Origin: Nitrospira sp.
Lineage (GTDB): Bacteria > Nitrospirota > Nitrospiria > Nitrospirales > Nitrospiraceae
Assembly: GCA_025361385.1 (NCBI GenBank)
Contig: JANYAJ010000305.1
Coordinates: 1 to 6,646 of the forward strand
Reading direction: 5' to 3'
Length of the DNA stretch: 6,646 nt
The position numbers and the translations under genes were made by a program. Shown here one piece after another: positions 6,619 to 6,646 of the stretch; the stretch's first letter is position 1; each line of letters opens with the position of its first letter. The notes beneath the pieces are model-generated. The model had not been told where the DNA came from, made no database searches, and worked only from the letters and a program-made list of their open reading frames with translations.

Positions 6619-6646
6619 CCGAATCACCTGCATGAAATCTACGAAG

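Noticed and set aside
1..6646. A novel defence or mobile system, or horizontally acquired island
   Set aside because: No transposase, integrase, toxin-antitoxin, nuclease or phage gene is visible. All five genes are recognisable housekeeping-type families on one strand, with no evident change in base composition.

Overview
The window is chromosomal sequence of moderately high GC content. It comes from a bacterium that, on gene content, resembles Nitrospira or a related Nitrospirota lineage. The clues are an AsmA-like envelope protein, an M24 peptidase, a succinate dehydrogenase/fumarate reductase iron-sulfur subunit carrying a third-cluster CxxCxxCxxxC motif, and an RtcB/archease pair. No 16S rRNA gene or other phylogenetic marker is present, so this assignment is an inference.

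All five genes lie on the minus strand and read from high to low coordinates. In transcription order they are: a 1,120-1,134-residue AsmA-family envelope protein (6594-3190); an M24 aminopeptidase P-like metallopeptidase (3148-2003) with a strong ribosome binding site; an 86-base gap almost filled by a symmetric repeat; a 324-residue Sdh/Frd iron-sulfur subunit (1916-942); an archease (936-502); and the first 168 codons of rtcB (505-1), cut by the window edge. Gaps are short: 41 bases after the AsmA gene, 86 before sdhB, 5 before the archease gene, and a 4-base overlap into rtcB. The last three genes are probably one transcript. The first two may be transcribed with them.

Functionally the window joins envelope maintenance (AsmA), peptide turnover (M24), respiratory or reductive-TCA electron transfer (SdhB/FrdB) and RNA ligation or repair (archease plus RtcB). 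Only the archease-RtcB pair is a clear functional unit: archease is the known activator of the ligase. The SdhB subunit stands alone, with no flavoprotein or membrane subunit in view.

I found no rRNA or tRNA gene, CRISPR array, transposase or phage gene, and no convincing undescribed multi-gene system. The points most worth a second look are the predicted replacement of the [3Fe-4S] cluster in SdhB, its long C-terminal tail, and the four-octamer symmetric repeat that occupies the whole leader of sdhB.
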